Below, in pieces: positions 27,639 through 37,474 of a stretch of 64,000 nucleotides of DNA (position 1 is the first letter of the stretch; each line of letters begins with the position of its first letter). The notes below the pieces were generated by a model. The model saw only the letters and a list, made by a program, of their open reading frames with translations. It was not told where the DNA came from and did not search any database. The stretch lies in the NCBI GenBank assembly GCA_027068915.1, contig JAMOLT010000037.1, positions 1-64,000 on the forward strand. Reading direction: 5' to 3'. The position numbers were made by a program, and so were the translations under genes. The stretch comes from Sedimenticola sp. GTDB lineage: Bacteria; Pseudomonadota; Gammaproteobacteria; Chromatiales; Chromatiaceae.

Positions 27639-28928
27639 ATGAAATCAGTTTTACTGCAACCATGCTGCAGATGCATTGTGCTATTTGCTTGTTTGATCCC
27701 GATGTTTATTGTTCAGACGGCAATGGCAGATGAAGGAATGCTACTCGACTTGCCCGAAACCGAACAAATTGCGCTGCAAGATGATCCACTGCTGAAAGCG
27801 GGCCTGGCCCGATTCGAGGCGCTGGAGGCGGATGCTGTTGCAGATGGACAGCTGCCTGATCCCAAACTGCGTACAGGATTGTACAACCTGCCACTGGATG
27901 ATTTTGATCTGAGTAGGGAGCCTGCTACCCAGCTGCGCCTGGGCATTCAGCAAGCATTTCCCCGGGGTGACACCCTGCTGTACAAATCCCGCAAGACCAA
28001 GGCGCAGGCCAGTGCCCAGCGCCACCGTGTGCAGCTGGAACGAAAAAAAATTCTTCGGGATGTGCGAAAAACCTTTCTGGACATCTACTACCAGGTGGAA
28101 GCAGAGAAGATCATCCGTTCCAGCCGCAAGTTGTTTGAAAGCCTGACGGAGATAACCCGGGTGCAATACGGATCAGGGGGCTCTTCCCAACAGGATGTAT
28201 TGCGGGCTGAGCTGGAATTGTCAAGACTGGATGATCGCATTACCCGGATTCAGGCAGGGGAAGAAAAAGCCAGGGCTCAACTTTCTCGCTGGTTGGGGCA
28301 GGCGGCATGGCGGATCTTGCAATCTACCATGCCGGAATTGCCCGTAGTGCCTGACAGGAAAAACATTGAAGAATCGTTGCAAAACCATCCGGAAATCCGT
28401 GTGCGCTCAGCTGCCATTGAATCTCACCAACAGGCAGTGGCTATTTCTAAAGAACAATACAAACCTGGCTGGACGCTTGGTGCCGAGTATCGCATGCGCT
28501 TTGGTGACTATCCTGATGGTTCCGCCCGCTCGGATATGGGGGCAGTGATGCTCACCGTTGACGTTCCTCTATTTGCCGGAAAGCGCCAGGATCAACGCCT
28601 GGCCGCCAGTCAGAAAAGGGCCGATGCAGCTTTCCATGAACGTGCCAATAGCTGGCGCAAGTTGCGTGAGAACCTGGCCATCGAAATCACCAACAAAGAG
28701 CGGTTTGTTGAGCGCATACGGCGCTACGAAAGGCGCTTGCTCAAAGAGGCTGAAGAAAACGCAAAGGCAGCGCTCCAGGCTTATCAGAGTGGCACGGTGG
28801 AGTTTACCGGGCTGATGAGGGCGCGCATCACCGAGCTTGATATCAGGTTGCAGGCACTGAAGCTGCGCGTGGATCTGTTGAAAACCCATGCCGGCTTGTT
28901 GTATCTGGCCGCAGGAGAAGAACAATGA
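27639..28928 (+). CDS. cusC: TolC-family outer-membrane efflux protein (CusC-like)
   Basis: A 429-residue protein with a signal peptide (LFACLIPMFIVQTAMA) and long helical repeats of the TolC/OEP family, forming the outer-membrane exit duct. GGAG at about 27627-27630 is 8 bases from ATG 27639; the GTG 27594 further upstream is less likely. Its stop overlaps the start of the CusB gene. It is the outer part of a tripartite Cu(I)/Ag(I) pump with the two genes that follow. Confidence 0.9.
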   Translation: MKSVLLQPCCRCIVLFACLIPMFIVQTAMADEGMLLDLPETEQIALQDDPLLKAGLARFEALEADAVADGQLPDPKLRTGLYNLPLDDFDLSREPATQLRLGIQQAFPRGDTLLYKSRKTKAQASAQRHRVQLERKKILRDVRKTFLDIYYQVEAEKIIRSSRKLFESLTEITRVQYGSGGSSQQDVLRAELELSRLDDRITRIQAGEEKARAQLSRWLGQAAWRILQSTMPELPVVPDRKNIEESLQNHPEIRVRSAAIESHQQAVAISKEQYKPGWTLGAEYRMRFGDYPDGSARSDMGAVMLTVDVPLFAGKRQDQRLAASQKRADAAFHERANSWRKLRENLAIEITNKERFVERIRRYERRLLKEAEENAKAALQAYQSGTVEFTGLMRARITELDIRLQALKLRVDLLKTHAGLLYLAAGEEQ

Positions 28929-30367
28929 AAAGATATGTAACCTTCCTGTTGTTGGTGCTGTTTATGGTTGGAGGCCCGTCTGTCCAATCGGCTGATGAAG
29001 GTGAAAAAGACATTCTGTATTGGGTGGCTCCCATGGATCCCAACTACCGCAGGGATGAGCCGGGTAAATCCCCCATGGGTATGGATCTCATTCCGGTGTA
29101 TGCCGATGCGAATGAAGGCGGCAGTGATGTCAGTATTTCTCCTGTTGTAGTGCAAAACCTTGGGGTGCGTACTGAAGCTGTGAGGGCCGGGACGCTTTCC
29201 CGGCTCATCGATACGGTGGGCTATATCGATCATGATGAGTCTAAAGTCAGCCATATACATTTGCGCGTTTCCGGCTGGATAGAAAAACTCAGTGTCAGGT
29301 CTGCTGGAGAACGGGTAAAAAAAGGTCAGCGTCTGTTCAATCTGTATTCTCCTGATCTGGTCAACGTGCAAGAAGAATTCCTGCGTGCCCTGAGTAGCGG
29401 CAACAAGGGTCTGATTGAGGCTTCCCGTGATCGCCTGAATGCGCTGGGCATCAGCCGGGGCGAAATTTCGCAGCTGGAGAAGAAGCGCAAGGTCAGGCAG
29501 AACATTGCCATCTATGCGCCACAAGATGGTGTGGTATCAGAACTGCCCGTGCGTGAGGGTATGTACGCCAAGCCTGCCATGAATGTCATGACCCTGGCAG
29601 ATTTGTCCAGTGTGTGGCTGATTGCCGAGGTGTTCGAGCGGCAGGCGGGCTGGGTGCATGTCGGTGATAAGGCAGAAGTGACGCTGCCCTATCTGCCGGG
29701 AAAGGTCTGGCGGGGGGAAGTGGGGTATATCTATCCCAGTCTTGATCCAAAAACCCGTACGCTTTTGGTGAGACTTCGTTTTGACAATCCTGGAGAGTCT
29801 CTCAAGCCTAACATGTATGCGCGGGTGAAATTGTATGCCAGCCCCCGGGAAAATGTGATCTCTATTCCCATGGAAGCACTGATTCGCACCGGAGACAAGG
29901 ATCGCGTGATTGTAGAAGTGGGAGCGGGAAAATTTGATGCGCGGGAAGTTGTGGCAGGTATTGAAAGCGGTGAGCGCATAGAAATTCTTGAAGGCCTGCA
30001 AACCGATGAAAAGGTAGTGGTGTCCGGCCAGTTCCTGATCGATTCAGAAGCCAGTTTGAAGGCCAGCTTTACGCGCATGACAGATGTGGGTGTGAGTGAT
30101 GAAAAAGCGCCGGAAGCATCTGAAACGCCGGTAAAGGCAAAAGGCCATGGCCTTGTTCTTGCGATCAATGTGGAACAGAAGGAAATCGAGCTGCGCCATG
30201 CTCCCATACCCGAACTGGGGTGGCCGGAGATGGAAATGATGTTTCCCGTAGATGCCGACATGAGGGATTTGCAGGTTGGTGAAGAGATTTCTTTTGATCT
30301 TGAAAAGCGTGGCAGGGCTTATGCGATTGTGACGATCCGGCCAGGAAAGCAGGAGCAGCAGCCATGA
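28925..30367 (+). CDS. cusB: CusB-type membrane fusion protein with fused CusF domain
   Basis: A 480-residue periplasmic adaptor. After a signal peptide comes a short heavy-metal-binding segment (YWVAPMDPN ... [11 protein letters not shown]), then the lipoyl, alpha-hairpin and beta-barrel domains of the adaptor, and from about residue 405 a CusF-like domain whose pattern [16 protein letters not shown] supplies His, Trp and two Met for Cu(I)/Ag(I). In E. coli CusF is a separate chaperone; here it is the C terminus of CusB. It overlaps cusC and cusA by 4 bases each. Confidence 0.94.
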   Translation: MKRYVTFLLLVLFMVGGPSVQSADEGEKDILYWVAPMDPNYRRDEPGKSPMGMDLIPVYADANEGGSDVSISPVVVQNLGVRTEAVRAGTLSRLIDTVGYIDHDESKVSHIHLRVSGWIEKLSVRSAGERVKKGQRLFNLYSPDLVNVQEEFLRALSSGNKGLIEASRDRLNALGISRGEISQLEKKRKVRQNIAIYAPQDGVVSELPVREGMYAKPAMNVMTLADLSSVWLIAEVFERQAGWVHVGDKAEVTLPYLPGKVWRGEVGYIYPSLDPKTRTLLVRLRFDNPGESLKPNMYARVKLYASPRENVISIPMEALIRTGDKDRVIVEVGAGKFDAREVVAGIESGERIEILEGLQTDEKVVVSGQFLIDSEASLKASFTRMTDVGVSDEKAPEASETPVKAKGHGLVLAINVEQKEIELRHAPIPELGWPEMEMMFPVDADMRDLQVGEEISFDLEKRGRAYAIVTIRPGKQEQQP

Positions 30368-33300
30368 TTGCGGCGATTATCGAATGGTCGTTGCGCAATC
30401 GTTTCATGGTGTTGTTGCTCACAGTCATTATTACAGGCTGGGGATTGTATGCAATAAAAAACACGCCTCTGGATGCCATTCCTGACCTGTCCGATGTGCA
30501 GGTCATCATCAAGACCAGCTTCCCCGGGCAGGCGCCACAGGTGGTAGAAGACCAGGTAACCTATCCTCTAACCACTGCCATGCTGTCGGTTCCCAAAGCC
30601 ACCAATGTACGTGGCTATTCCTTCTTTGGTGACTCTTATATCTATGTGATTTTTGAAGATGGCACAGATCCCTACTGGGCAAGATCGAGAGTGCTCGAAT
30701 ACCTGAGCCAGGCTGCGAGCAAGCTGCCTCCGGATGCCCGGCCCGAACTGGGCCCTGATGCTACCGGCGTGGGCTGGGTTTTTGAATATGCGCTGGTGGA
30801 TCGAAATAACAATCATGATCTGGCGCAGCTGCGCAGTCTTCAGGACTGGTATCTGAAGTTTGAGCTGCAAACCGTCCCCGGGGTTTCCGAAGTCGCCACT
30901 ATTGGCGGCATGGTCAAGCAGTATCAGGTCGTGGTGGATCCTGGTAGCTTGCGCGCCTATGGCCTGAACCTTTCCCAGATCCGCAAGGCAATACAGCGGG
31001 GCAATCAGGAATCGGGGGGATCTGTCATCGAGATGGGTGAAGCCGAATACATGATCCGTGCCACAGGATATATCGACAGCATCGAAGACTTGCGGGAGAT
31101 CCCCTTGGGCATGAGCAGCATGGGGGTTCCCATTACGCTCAAGGATGTGGCCCAGATCCGCCTGGGACCGCAAATGCGCCGTGGCATTGCCGAGCTGGAT
31201 GGAGAGGGCGAGGTGGTTGGCGGGGTCGTTATCATGCGTTTTGGGGAAAACGCCCTGAGTGTGATCGCCAATGTCAAAAAGAAGCTGGAAGAGCTGTCGC
31301 GGGGCTTGCCGGAAGGGGTGGAAGTGGTTCCCACCTATGATCGTTCCGGCCTGATTCACCGCGCGGTGGAAACCCTCAATGGCAAGCTGCTGGAAGAGTT
31401 TCTGGTGGTGGCGCTGGTGTGTGTGGTGTTCCTGTTTCACCTGCGCTCCGCACTGGTAGTGATCCTGTCTTTGCCCGTGGGAATTCTGGTTGCGTTTATC
31501 GTCATGGAGCGCATGGGCATCAATGCAAACATCATGTCTCTCGGTGGCATTGCCATCGCTATCGGCGCCATGGTGGATGCGGCTATCGTGATGATAGAAA
31601 ATATGCACAAGCATATTGAAAAAACGCCTCTGACGGATGAAAACCGCTGGACTATTGTGTCTCAGGCGGCCACCGAGGTGGGGCCACCGTTGTTTTTCTC
31701 CCTGCTGATCATCACGTTGAGCTTTCTGCCGGTGTTTGCGCTGGAAGCACAGGAAGGAAAGCTGTTTGCCCCCCTGGCCTATACCAAAACCTTTGCTATG
31801 GCTGCGGCTGCGGGCTTGTCCATCACTCTGGTGCCGGTGCTTATGGGTTATTTTATCCGGGGCAGAATTGTTTCCGAAGCGAAAAACCCGGCCAACCGCC
31901 TGCTCATTGCTGTTTACAGACCGGTGATTCGTCTCGTGCTGAAAGCGCCGCGTATCCTGGTAGTGATTACCTTCCTACTGGTTCTGGTGGGATTCTGGCC
32001 ACTGGACAAGATTGGCAGTGAGTTCATGCCGGATCTGGATGAAGGTGATTTGCTGTATATGCCCAGCACCTTTCCGGCGATTTCCATCGGCAAGGCGCAG
32101 CAGCTTCTGCAGCAGACCGACAAGCTGATAAAAACCGTACCGGAGGTGGAAAGGGTGTTCGGAAAAATTGGCCGGGCGGATTCTGCAACGGATCCTGCGC
32201 CTCTGACCATGATCGAAACCACCATCCAGCTCAAGCCGCGTGACCAGTGGCGTCCCGGCATGACCATGGACAAGCTGAAAAAGGAACTGGACGGACTGGT
32301 GCAGTTTCCTGGCTTGACCAACGCCTGGGTGATGCCCATCAAGAACCGTATCGATATGTTGGCCACCGGCATTAAGACCCCGGTTGGTGTCAAGGTGGCC
32401 GGTCCGGACCTTGAAGTCATTCAGCAAGTGGGCAGGCAGCTTGAGGAAGTGATTCAGCAAGTGCCGGGTACGGTCTCTGTGTATTCGGAACGTGTGGCTG
32501 GTGGCCGGTATCTGACTGTGGATATCGATCGTCAGGCAGCCGCCCGTTTTGGGCTGAATATTGCCGATGTGCAAGAGGTGGTGCGTACTGCCCTGGGTGG
32601 AATGCGGGTTACGCAAACGGTGGAAGGGCTGGAGCGCTATCCAGTAAATATCCGCTATCCCAGGGAAGTGCGCAATTCCCTGGAGAAGATCCGCGACCTG
32701 CCCATTGTCACCCCGGCGGGAGCGCATATTCCACTGGCGGAGGTTGCAGATATTCGAGTGGAATCCGGCCCGGGGATGATCAAGACCGAGAATGCCCGGC
32801 TCAACGGCTGGACCTATATCGACATCCAGGGGCGTGATCTTGGCTCCTATGTGGTGGATGCGCAGCGCGCCGTTGCTGAGCAGGTGAAACTGCCTCCCGG
32901 ATACTCGATTTCCTGGTCCGGGCAATATGAATATATGGTGCGGGCAAAGGAAAAACTCGCCACAGTGGTGCCCGTTACCCTGGTAATTATTGTGCTGCTG
33001 CTGTATCTGAATTTTCGTAATCTTACGGAAGTCCTGATTATTCTTGGAACCCTGCCTCTGGCGCTGGTTGGAGGGATCTGGTTACTGTATCTCCTTGATT
33101 ACAACATGTCCGTTGCTGTTGGCGTGGGCTTTATTGCCCTGTCTGGCGTATCGGTGGAGATCGGTGTGGTGATGCTGGTGTACCTGAATCAGGCCTTGCG
33201 CCGCATCATGGATCAGGCGGCCCGCCAGGGCAAGAGCATTACCCGAGAGGATGTGCGCACGGCAGTAATCGAAGGCGCACTGCTTCGGGTTCGTCCCATC

Positions 33301-33522
33301 ATGATGACCGTGGCGGCCATTATTGCTGGACTGTTGCCCATTATGTTGGGTGGTGGTACCGGCTCGGAGGTCATGCGCAGGATTGCTGCGCCCATGATTG
33401 GCGGCATGGTCAGCGCCACCCTGCTTACCCTAATTGTTTTGCCGGCTGTGTTCCTGATCTGGAAACTGCGGGGTATTCCCAAGGGGGAAGGCAGCCAGTT
33501 ATCCAGGCAAAAGGAGGCTTGA
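30364..33522 (+). CDS. cusA: CusA-type RND Cu(I)/Ag(I) efflux pump
   Basis: A 1052-residue RND protein with 12 membrane segments and two large periplasmic loops. The fourth membrane segment shows [23 protein letters not shown], the signature of the monovalent-metal (HME4) class. The ends are typical ([14 protein letters not shown] and a short cytoplasmic tail). It takes Cu(I) or Ag(I) from the periplasm or from CusF and expels it with proton influx. Translation is coupled to cusB by a 4-base overlap, and the PII-like gene follows after 1 base. Confidence 0.96.
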   Translation: MIAAIIEWSLRNRFMVLLLTVIITGWGLYAIKNTPLDAIPDLSDVQVIIKTSFPGQAPQVVEDQVTYPLTTAMLSVPKATNVRGYSFFGDSYIYVIFEDGTDPYWARSRVLEYLSQAASKLPPDARPELGPDATGVGWVFEYALVDRNNNHDLAQLRSLQDWYLKFELQTVPGVSEVATIGGMVKQYQVVVDPGSLRAYGLNLSQIRKAIQRGNQESGGSVIEMGEAEYMIRATGYIDSIEDLREIPLGMSSMGVPITLKDVAQIRLGPQMRRGIAELDGEGEVVGGVVIMRFGENALSVIANVKKKLEELSRGLPEGVEVVPTYDRSGLIHRAVETLNGKLLEEFLVVALVCVVFLFHLRSALVVILSLPVGILVAFIVMERMGINANIMSLGGIAIAIGAMVDAAIVMIENMHKHIEKTPLTDENRWTIVSQAATEVGPPLFFSLLIITLSFLPVFALEAQEGKLFAPLAYTKTFAMAAAAGLSITLVPVLMGYFIRGRIVSEAKNPANRLLIAVYRPVIRLVLKAPRILVVITFLLVLVGFWPLDKIGSEFMPDLDEGDLLYMPSTFPAISIGKAQQLLQQTDKLIKTVPEVERVFGKIGRADSATDPAPLTMIETTIQLKPRDQWRPGMTMDKLKKELDGLVQFPGLTNAWVMPIKNRIDMLATGIKTPVGVKVAGPDLEVIQQVGRQLEEVIQQVPGTVSVYSERVAGGRYLTVDIDRQAAARFGLNIADVQEVVRTALGGMRVTQTVEGLERYPVNIRYPREVRNSLEKIRDLPIVTPAGAHIPLAEVADIRVESGPGMIKTENARLNGWTYIDIQGRDLGSYVVDAQRAVAEQVKLPPGYSISWSGQYEYMVRAKEKLATVVPVTLVIIVLLLYLNFRNLTEVLIILGTLPLALVGGIWLLYLLDYNMSVAVGVGFIALSGVSVEIGVVMLVYLNQALRRIMDQAARQGKSITREDVRTAVIEGALLRVRPIMMTVAAIIAGLLPIMLGGGTGSEVMRRIAAPMIGGMVSATLLTLIVLPAVFLIWKLRGIPKGEGSQLSRQKEA

Positions 33523-33523
33523 T

Positions 33524-33850
33524 ATGAGCTTTGCAAAAATCGTGGCCATTGTTCGGCCAACGGCGGTGTCGGCTGTAGAAAAGCTATTGCAGGAAGAGGG
33601 TGCGCCAGGTGTAAGTATCAGCCATGTAAAAGGTTACGGTGACTATGCGGATTTCTATCGCAATGACTGGGTGGTCAGCCATGTTCGCATCGAAGTATTC
33701 ATTGCAGAATCCCGGGCGCAGCAGATTGCAGAAAAGATCATGGATGTTGCACATACCGGATTGGAAGGTGATGGACTGGTGGCCGTTCTTCCCGTATCGG
33801 CGATCTATCATATTCGCACGAAAAAACGTTGCGAAGAAGAGGCTTGTTAG
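33524..33850 (+). CDS. PII-like protein of metal-efflux operons
   Basis: A 108-residue protein with the ferredoxin-like PII fold pattern: FAKIVAIVRPTAVSAVEKLLQEEGAPGVSISHVKGYGD, then VRIEVFIAESRAQQIAEKIMDVAHTG and LVAVLPVSAIYHIRT. The T-loop region (about 37-50) is short, and the Tyr that is uridylylated in GlnB/GlnK is not evident; the C-terminal end carries two Cys (C103, C108). PII proteins in this position next to cus operons have been called PII-NG. Good Shine-Dalgarno GGAGG at about 33512 precedes ATG 33524. It may sense metal or nucleotide state and act on the pump, but that is inference. Confidence 0.85.
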   Translation: MSFAKIVAIVRPTAVSAVEKLLQEEGAPGVSISHVKGYGDYADFYRNDWVVSHVRIEVFIAESRAQQIAEKIMDVAHTGLEGDGLVAVLPVSAIYHIRTKKRCEEEAC

Positions 33851-33931
33851 GAAAGCCCAGAACAAGTCCATTTGTATCGGGATGACGGATTGATCAGAGG
33901 TTCCTTGGAGAAAGGATGGAGAACAGATTTT

Positions 33932-34432
33932 ATGAAAATACAAAGAACTGCCTTGTTGTTGATTGTACCACTCCTGCTGGTTGTGGGCGCCTGTGCGGAA
34001 AAAGAAGAAGGAGAGAAAACGGCTTCAGCGGAAAAAATGGCTCCCCAGGTGGAAGCATCTTCCGCGACGGCAAGCCGTTGGTATTCAGATGAACAGGTAG
34101 CGAGAGGCGGAGAATTGTTCCAGCAGCATTGCGCCAGCTGTCATAAAGAAGATGCTTCCGGCAGCCCGGACTGGAAGAAGCTGAATGAGGAGGGCAAGTT
34201 GCCACCGCCTCCTTTGAATGGCAGCGCCCATACCTGGCATCACCCCTTGCCGCTACTGCGCCAGGTGATCCGCAATGGCGGTATTCCCATGGGTGGGAGC
34301 ATGCCGGCATTCAAGGATCAACTTGCTGCCGACGAGATTGACAATATTCTTGCCTGGGTGCAGACACACTGGTCAGACAAGATTTATGCCACCTGGAATC
34401 AAATTAACCAGAGAGCCAACAAGAGCAAATAA
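33932..34432 (+). CDS. monoheme cytochrome c lipoprotein
   Basis: A 166-residue protein with lipobox LLLVVGAC (Cys19) and a class I cytochrome c domain: heme site CASCH near residues 67-71 and the likely Met ligand in GGIPMGGSMPAF near 120-130. A charged linker of about 35 residues joins lipid anchor and domain. A role as electron shuttle in the cus operon region, for example in copper oxidation chemistry, is possible but not shown. The upstream open frame (from 33872) is non-coding; ATG 33932 begins the signal. It follows the PII-like gene after 81 bases. Confidence 0.9.
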   Translation: MKIQRTALLLIVPLLLVVGACAEKEEGEKTASAEKMAPQVEASSATASRWYSDEQVARGGELFQQHCASCHKEDASGSPDWKKLNEEGKLPPPPLNGSAHTWHHPLPLLRQVIRNGGIPMGGSMPAFKDQLAADEIDNILAWVQTHWSDKIYATWNQINQRANKSK

Positions 34433-34446
34433 CCGAGGAAAGCAAT

Positions 34447-34854
34447 ATGTATTATTTTTCTACCCGTGTGCAGGGTGATTTTGCAGAAGTGGAGCAAAAG
34501 GTGGTTGAAGCGTTGAAAACAGAAGGCTTCGGTGTGCTTACCGAAATCGATATTCAATCTACCCTGAAAGCCAAACTGGGTGTGGATTATCGCCCCTACC
34601 GGATTCTGGGCGCCTGTAATCCGCCCCTGGCAAATCAGGCCCTGCAGGCCGAGCCGGATATCGGCTTGCTTTTGCCTTGCAATGTAGTGGTAAGGGAAGA
34701 GGAGGATGGTGGCATTGTTGTTTCTTTCATGGATCCTGCTGCAGTGCTTACTCTGGTGGATCAACCGGAAATTGCAGAACTGGCGGGGCATATGAAGGAA
34801 AAACTGGAGCGGGTGAGGAAAAGTCTCGATGACTCTTTTTGCTTGCCGGAGTAA
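34447..34854 (+). CDS. DUF302 domain protein
   Basis: A 135-residue protein of the DUF302 family: FAEVEQKVVEALKTEGFGVLTEIDIQSTLKAKLGVDYRPYRILGACNPPLANQALQAEPDIGLLLPCNVVV is the canonical core, with the Cys of GACNP and PCNV. There is no signal peptide in view. The family is common in copper and cytochrome gene neighbourhoods; its function is unknown. It starts 14 bases after the cytochrome gene, with AGGAAAG upstream, and is the last gene before a 209-base gap. Confidence 0.88.
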   Translation: MYYFSTRVQGDFAEVEQKVVEALKTEGFGVLTEIDIQSTLKAKLGVDYRPYRILGACNPPLANQALQAEPDIGLLLPCNVVVREEEDGGIVVSFMDPAAVLTLVDQPEIAELAGHMKEKLERVRKSLDDSFCLPE

Positions 34855-35063
34855 GAGTCTCAATGCAACGAAGCGTTGAACAATTCATCGCTTTGTTGTG
34901 TATGAATCCGCGTCTGTTTGTTTTTACAGTTGTATAAAATAATGCAAGCTTATGATTTTTAAGGAAGGATGATTCGCCCCTGTCTGCTGGCACGGAACCT
35001 GCTGGTGCTTCTTGTACGAATGACATCATCATATTGCATGGTATGCAGGCTGAGGAGGCTTAC
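34855..35063. other. intergenic region ahead of copA
   Basis: 209 bases between the DUF302 gene and copA. It is AT-rich near 34900-34960, and TATAAAAT at about 34933 is a likely -10 element, but I find no convincing -35 at normal spacing and no CueR-type dyad. No gene is evident. Confidence 0.4.
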
Positions 35064-37421
35064 ATGGGACATCCGGAAAACAAAGAGGAAAGCAGGAAAG
35101 AAACCGATCCTGTTTGCGGCATGGAGGTTTCTGGCGAAAGCGAGTACCAATATGAATTTGCAGGTGTGAAACACTATTTCTGCAGCGCTCATTGTGAGGA
35201 GAAGTTTGTGGCAGACCCTGCACAGTATATGCAGAAAGATATGCATCCCGGAGCAGACAGCCATCATGCAGTACCGCCTGACGCAAAGAAAGCATCTGTC
35301 CCAGTAGCTGCAGTCTATACCTGCCCCATGCATCCGGAGGTGATCCAGGATCACCCCGGCAATTGCCCGAAGTGTGGCATGGCCCTGGAGCCGCAAACCG
35401 TGGCTGCAGAAGAAGATGATGCGGAACTCAGGGATATGAGCCGGCGTTTTTGGGTGTCTGCATTGCTTGCTTTCCCGGTGTTTTTGCTGGCCATGGTAGC
35501 GGATCTCGCGCCAGGGCTGCTGCCTGCGGGAATGAGCATGAGCACCGTGCAATGGATTGAATTTCTCCTCGCCACGCCAGTCGTGTTGTGGGGCGGCTGG
35601 CCTTTTTTCGTTCGTGGTTGGCAATCGGTGCGTACCTGGAACCTCAACATGTTTACGCTCATCGGTCTTGGTGTCGGCATGGCCTGGTCATACAGCATGA
35701 TTGCCTTGCTGTTTCCGGAAATCTTTCCTTTCAATATGCGCAGGGAAGGCGGCACCGTCCCTGTCTATTTTGAAGCGGCAGCTGTAATAACCGCATTGGT
35801 GCTGTTGGGACAGGTGTTGGAACTGCGTGCGCGCAGCAATACCAATGCGGCGATCCGGATGTTGCTGGGGCTGGCGCCCAACAGCGCCCGTCGCGTTAAT
35901 CCTGATGGTAGTGAGGAAGATATACCCATGGAGCAGGTTATGCCGGGTGATGTATTGCGGGTCAGGCCTGGTGAGAAAATCCCCGTTGATGGCGTGGTCA
36001 CTGAAGGAACCAGTTCCGTGGATGAATCCATGGTTACGGGAGAGCCTGTGCCAGTGGAAAAAACGACGGGGGATGCGCTGATCGGCGCCACCGTGAACAA
36101 TACCGGCAGCTTGCTGATGCGGGCGGAGAAGGTGGGCGCCGATACCCTGCTGTCGCAAATCGTGAGGATGGTGAGTGAAGCGCAACGCTCGCGTGCGCCG
36201 ATCCAGAAGCTGGCGGATGTGGTCGCGGGGTATTTCGTGCCCGCAGTCGTGCTGATTGCCGTGTTTACGCTCATTGCTTGGGGGTTCTGGGGGCCGGAGC
36301 CCCGGCTGGCCCATGCGGTGATCAACGCCGTGGCCGTGCTGATCATCGCCTGCCCCTGTGCGCTGGGGCTGGCCACGCCCATGTCCATCATGGTGGGTAC
36401 GGGGAAAGGCGCAAGCATGGGGGTGTTGATAAAGAATGCAGAGGCGCTGGAGGTTCTGGAAAAAGTGGATACCCTGGTGGTGGATAAAACCGGAACCCTT
36501 ACCCAAGGAAAGCCGCAGTTGGTCGCCGTTCAGGTGGCGGAAGGGTTTGATGAAAAGGAGGTGCTGCGCCTGGCGGCCAGCCTGGAACGCGCCAGTGAAC
36601 ACCCCTTGGCGGAAGCCATTGTGCGTGGCGCCGAGGAACAGGGTATCAAGCTGTCTTCGATTACCGAATTTGATTCCATTACCGGCCAGGGTGTGAAGGG
36701 CGTTGCGGAAGAACGATCAGTGGCGCTGGGCAACCGCAAGTTGATGGAAAGCTTGTCTATCGATGTAGAGGCGCTGCTTGGTGTTGCTGAAACCGGGCGC
36801 GCCGAAGGTCAGACGGTGATGTATGTCGCCATCGACGGAAGGGCAGCCGGACTCGTCAGCGTGGCTGATCCCATCAAGGAAACCACGGCAGAAGCGATTC
36901 GTGATCTGCATGGGGAAGGTGTAAAGGTGGTCATGCTCACGGGTGACAACAGCACCACGGCCCAGGCGGTTGCCAGGAAGCTGAATATTGATCGTGTCGA
37001 GGCTGAAGTCATGCCGGATCAGAAGGCGGAGGTTGTAAAAAAACTTCAGGCGGAAGGGCATATCGTTGCCATGGCCGGAGATGGCATCAATGATGCACCG
37101 GCGCTGGCCCAATCCCATGTCGGTATTGCAATGGGAACGGGCACGGATGTGGCCATGGAAAGCGCCGGCGTTACCCTGGTGAAGGGGGATCTGCGCGGCA
37201 TCGTTCGCGCCAGGCGCCTGAGCCGCCATACCATGCGCAACATTCGCCAGAACCTGTTCTTCGCCTTTATCTACAACTCCCTGGGCGTGCCGGTGGCGGC
37301 AGGCGTATTGTATCCGGCTTTTGGCCTCTTGCTGTCGCCCATCATCGCAGCCGCGGCCATGAGTTTCAGCTCCGTATCCGTGATTACCAACGCCTTGCGC
37401 TTGAAACGCGCAAAAATCTGA
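35064..37421 (+). CDS. copA: Cu(I)-translocating P1B-1-type ATPase with YHS domain
   Basis: A 785-residue P-type ATPase. The N terminus is unusual: a YHS domain ([30 protein letters not shown], about residues 12-50), a His/Asp linker, then a heavy-metal-binding segment ([26 protein letters not shown], about 88-115). Then come the Cu-type membrane site [25 protein letters not shown] actuator loop and [10 protein letters not shown]. There is no HMA/CxxC ferredoxin-like domain. GAGGAGG is 6 bases before ATG 35064, fixing the start. It expels Cu(I) from the cytoplasm and complements CusCBA, which clears the periplasm. Confidence 0.95.
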   Translation: MGHPENKEESRKETDPVCGMEVSGESEYQYEFAGVKHYFCSAHCEEKFVADPAQYMQKDMHPGADSHHAVPPDAKKASVPVAAVYTCPMHPEVIQDHPGNCPKCGMALEPQTVAAEEDDAELRDMSRRFWVSALLAFPVFLLAMVADLAPGLLPAGMSMSTVQWIEFLLATPVVLWGGWPFFVRGWQSVRTWNLNMFTLIGLGVGMAWSYSMIALLFPEIFPFNMRREGGTVPVYFEAAAVITALVLLGQVLELRARSNTNAAIRMLLGLAPNSARRVNPDGSEEDIPMEQVMPGDVLRVRPGEKIPVDGVVTEGTSSVDESMVTGEPVPVEKTTGDALIGATVNNTGSLLMRAEKVGADTLLSQIVRMVSEAQRSRAPIQKLADVVAGYFVPAVVLIAVFTLIAWGFWGPEPRLAHAVINAVAVLIIACPCALGLATPMSIMVGTGKGASMGVLIKNAEALEVLEKVDTLVVDKTGTLTQGKPQLVAVQVAEGFDEKEVLRLAASLERASEHPLAEAIVRGAEEQGIKLSSITEFDSITGQGVKGVAEERSVALGNRKLMESLSIDVEALLGVAETGRAEGQTVMYVAIDGRAAGLVSVADPIKETTAEAIRDLHGEGVKVVMLTGDNSTTAQAVARKLNIDRVEAEVMPDQKAEVVKKLQAEGHIVAMAGDGINDAPALAQSHVGIAMGTGTDVAMESAGVTLVKGDLRGIVRARRLSRHTMRNIRQNLFFAFIYNSLGVPVAAGVLYPAFGLLLSPIIAAAAMSFSSVSVITNALRLKRAKI

Positions 37422-37474
37422 CTGCTGTGATTCCTTTCATGTTCAGCGGTTTGCTGTCGCTATAAAATAAAACA

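Noticed and set aside
34855-35063. CueR-type operator ahead of copA
   Set aside because: No MerR-family dyad with a 19-20 base promoter spacer could be found.
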